Source of the DNA: an uncultured Bacteroidota bacterium
GTDB taxonomy: Bacteria > Bacteroidota > Bacteroidia > UKL13-3
Direction: 5' to 3'
DNA length: 24,787 bases
NCBI GenBank assembly: GCA_903898215.1
Contig: CAIUEQ010000240.1
Coordinates: 1-24,787, forward strand
In this document: one piece after another, positions 23,220 to 24,787 of the stretch
Position numbering within the stretch: position 1 is the stretch's first letter
How the letters are laid out: each line of letters starts with the position of its first letter
Position numbers and translations under genes: made by a program
The notes under the pieces: generated by a model
Database searches by the model: none
Told to the model about the DNA's origin: nothing
What the model saw: only the letters and a program-made list of their open reading frames with translations

Positions 23220-24787
23220 TTATTGAATAGTATATCGAATAGAGAAACCTCCACTTTGAATAATTGTTTGATATTGATTTGAAGTGTATGGTGTTGTTGA
23301 TGTGCGCTGATAAAAAATTCTCAACATCAACTTTGAATTAATCATATAATCAATATTTGGTTTTAAGGTAAATACACTCTGTCCGCTTAGTGGATCATTA
23401 GATGGCAAATCAAGTTTCCGCACTTTAGTTACCTGATCACGAATAGAAATATCTAACCTGAAATTTATATCATTATTCAACACTCTTTTTCTTCCTCCGA
23501 TATTAAAAGGCAGTACTAATTTTGTTGTTCGATAACCTGCACCGAAAACAAATTCATTTCCAGCTTGCTCGGTAACTTGCAAACTGCTCATACTAAAGTT
23601 CAATGTTCTATCGCGATTGTATTTAAAAGTTGTAGTAATATTTTTTATAAAGGTAATATCTACTCCAATAAATGGCCCCCACTTTTCTACAATTGAAAAT
23701 GATTTTATTTGATATTGCGGGGTATAATCTTTGGTGATGCTGCTTTGAGATCCTGTGGTATCCCATGTGCTCGCATAATTCCCAACATTATATGTTGAAG
23801 TATACATATTGCTGATAGAAATATTAGGAGCAAATTCTTTTATCGCTTCAATTTTCGAGAGTCCGTTATAAGTAATTTTCCAATTGGGAATAGGAATTTT
23901 CGGGAAAGCCGTTAGTCCAATATTATTTGCATCAGATCCACTGTATGCTGCAAGAAATGCAGGAATCAAAACATCTTGAGAGTTCCGGCTATACCCAACA
24001 GGAAATCCATTTTCATCAATTCCCTGTGAAGGTCGTGATGATTTATTTTGTTCGGCTAATCGGTTAGCAATAATTATTCGGTTGTTTTCAAATTGTTGAA
24101 AAACATTGGAAACACCACTTGAATTTTCGGGCGAAAATGTTGTTTGAAAAACATTGTAAGAAATAGAATAAGTTCCTGTTTCAGTTAATGGTGTTACATC
24201 ATGATGCGTTTGTGTTGATGAATCATATTTAAACAAAGCCGAACTGGATAGTGTTTGACTTTTGGAAACATTTAGTTCGATACGAAAATCAGAAATTGGT
24301 TCAAGGGTAACCTTTCCGGAAATTTGTTGACGCAAATCTTTCATGTAAAATTCTGAGACTCTTGTATCGTTAGAAAGCCAACCATTTTGGGCTGCCTTAT
24401 TTCTAAAATCGTCATCCTGCATTCCCGAAATAAATGCAAAACCCGGAGCACCAAGTGCGTTGTTTTCTCCAAAATTATTTGGCTTTGCCGAAAAGCCCGG
24501 CAAGGTTGTTCCTTCAGTTTGATTTCCTGTAAGTGAAATATTTTTCAGCATCATCAAAACCTTTAAAGTATAAACAAGAGCAGGTGGTTTTTTGGGAGGT
24601 TCAACAGTTTCGGTAGCATTATCAGTTGCTGCTGGCTTTCCTTTTCCTGTAACTTTTTTATCATCTTTCTTTTTTACTCTTGTAATTTTTAATCCCGGAT
24701 TATTTATTTGATTTAAGTATGGGATTTTATTGTACAACTTCATAAAATTAAATGTGAGGTTGGCTGTTTGAACTCTTGAGTTGGTTA
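23220..24787 (-). CDS. sprA: SprA/Sov, T9SS outer-membrane translocon, C-terminal part (5' end outside window)
   Basis: The frame stays open to the window edge, so the ATG at 24743 is internal; upstream residues read TNSRVQTANLTFNF, then MKLYNKIPYLNQIN. About 522 residues are visible out of the roughly 2,400 usual for SprA. Landmarks: the KLYNKIPYL segment and Lys-rich insert, LKVLMMLKNISLTG with LPGFSAKPNNFG, DLRQQISGKVTLEPISDFRI, and IPIPNWKITYNGLSKIEAIKEFAPN. YNRDRTLNFSMSSLQVTEQ and a final barrel ending GGFSIRYTIQ follow. SprA is the giant beta-barrel channel of the type IX secretion system. Its presence agrees with the T9SS sorting tail encoded at 10880-11392. It is the last gene before prolyl oligopeptidase on the minus strand. 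Confidence 0.88.
   Translation of the reverse strand, partial: TNSRVQTANLTFNFMKLYNKIPYLNQINNPGLKITRVKKKDDKKVTGKGKPAATDNATETVEPPKKPPALVYTLKVLMMLKNISLTGNQTEGTTLPGFSAKPNNFGENNALGAPGFAFISGMQDDDFRNKAAQNGWLSNDTRVSEFYMKDLRQQISGKVTLEPISDFRIELNVSKSQTLSSSALFKYDSSTQTHHDVTPLTETGTYSISYNVFQTTFSPENSSGVSNVFQQFENNRIIIANRLAEQNKSSRPSQGIDENGFPVGYSRNSQDVLIPAFLAAYSGSDANNIGLTAFPKIPIPNWKITYNGLSKIEAIKEFAPNISISNMYTSTYNVGNYASTWDTTGSQSSITKDYTPQYQIKSFSIVEKWGPFIGVDITFIKNITTTFKYNRDRTLNFSMSSLQVTEQAGNEFVFGAGYRTTKLVLPFNIGGRKRVLNNDINFRLDISIRDQVTKVRKLDLPSNDPLSGQSVFTLKPNIDYMINSKLMLRIFYQRTSTTPYTSNQYQTIIQSGGFSIRYTIQ

Noticed and set aside
24741..24743. ATG 24743 as start of a separate 507-residue protein
   Set aside because: The frame is open and SprA-like up to the window edge, so this Met is internal to SprA.

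Overview
The window joins two unrelated genomes or genome regions. Positions 1 to about 1985 are GC-rich (50-63% in two lines counted by hand). Their coding style resembles Actinobacteria: a flippase tail, a GT4 glycosyltransferase, and the 3' end of an opposing gene that is cut off. From about 1985 to the end, the DNA is AT-rich (32-38% G+C in two lines counted) and clearly Bacteroidota. It carries a SprA-type T9SS translocon gene, a type A T9SS sorting tail, a carboxypeptidase-D-like TonB receptor and promoters of the form TTTG-N19-TAnnTTTG. Nothing mobile sits at the switch and genes on both sides are cut there, so a chimeric metagenomic contig is the simplest reading.

Layout of the Bacteroidota part. 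1988-2893: C-terminal end of a large DUF4175-like protein. 2938-4036: a REP-associated tyrosine transposase (RAYT) gene inside a cluster of about eleven palindromic REP-like units, with a ~165 bp direct duplication on either side. 4127-6262 (minus): a persulfide dioxygenase-rhodanese fusion and tsaB. 6391-10077 (plus): recJ, tRNA-Gln(TTG) with its own consensus promoter and terminator, prs, and rplY behind an unusual leader with a Shine-Dalgarno-like sequence and a mini-ORF.

10204-15073 (minus) looks like a four-gene cell-surface operon: a repetitive surface/fibre-like protein, a lipoprotein, a large T9SS-secreted protein and an outer-membrane beta-barrel. Three of the four are broken by in-frame stops or frameshifts, while every other gene I read in the Bacteroidota part is intact. 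A NarL-type response regulator is divergent from it, and a GGG/CCC inverted-repeat pair lies between them. 15899-18931 is a probable metal-related unit: a perfect Bacteroidota promoter, a small His/Cys-rich exported protein that seems to start at a non-ATG codon, and a TonB-dependent receptor. The rest is housekeeping or general: DUF5329, a SAM methyltransferase, DUF2461, prolyl oligopeptidase and the C-terminal third or less of SprA, which runs off the window end.

Most novel candidates for follow-up: the His/Cys-rich protein plus receptor unit with its unusual start, the decaying surface operon with its divergent regulator, the rplY leader, and the RAYT/REP cluster. I saw no CRISPR array, prophage or recognisable defence island.
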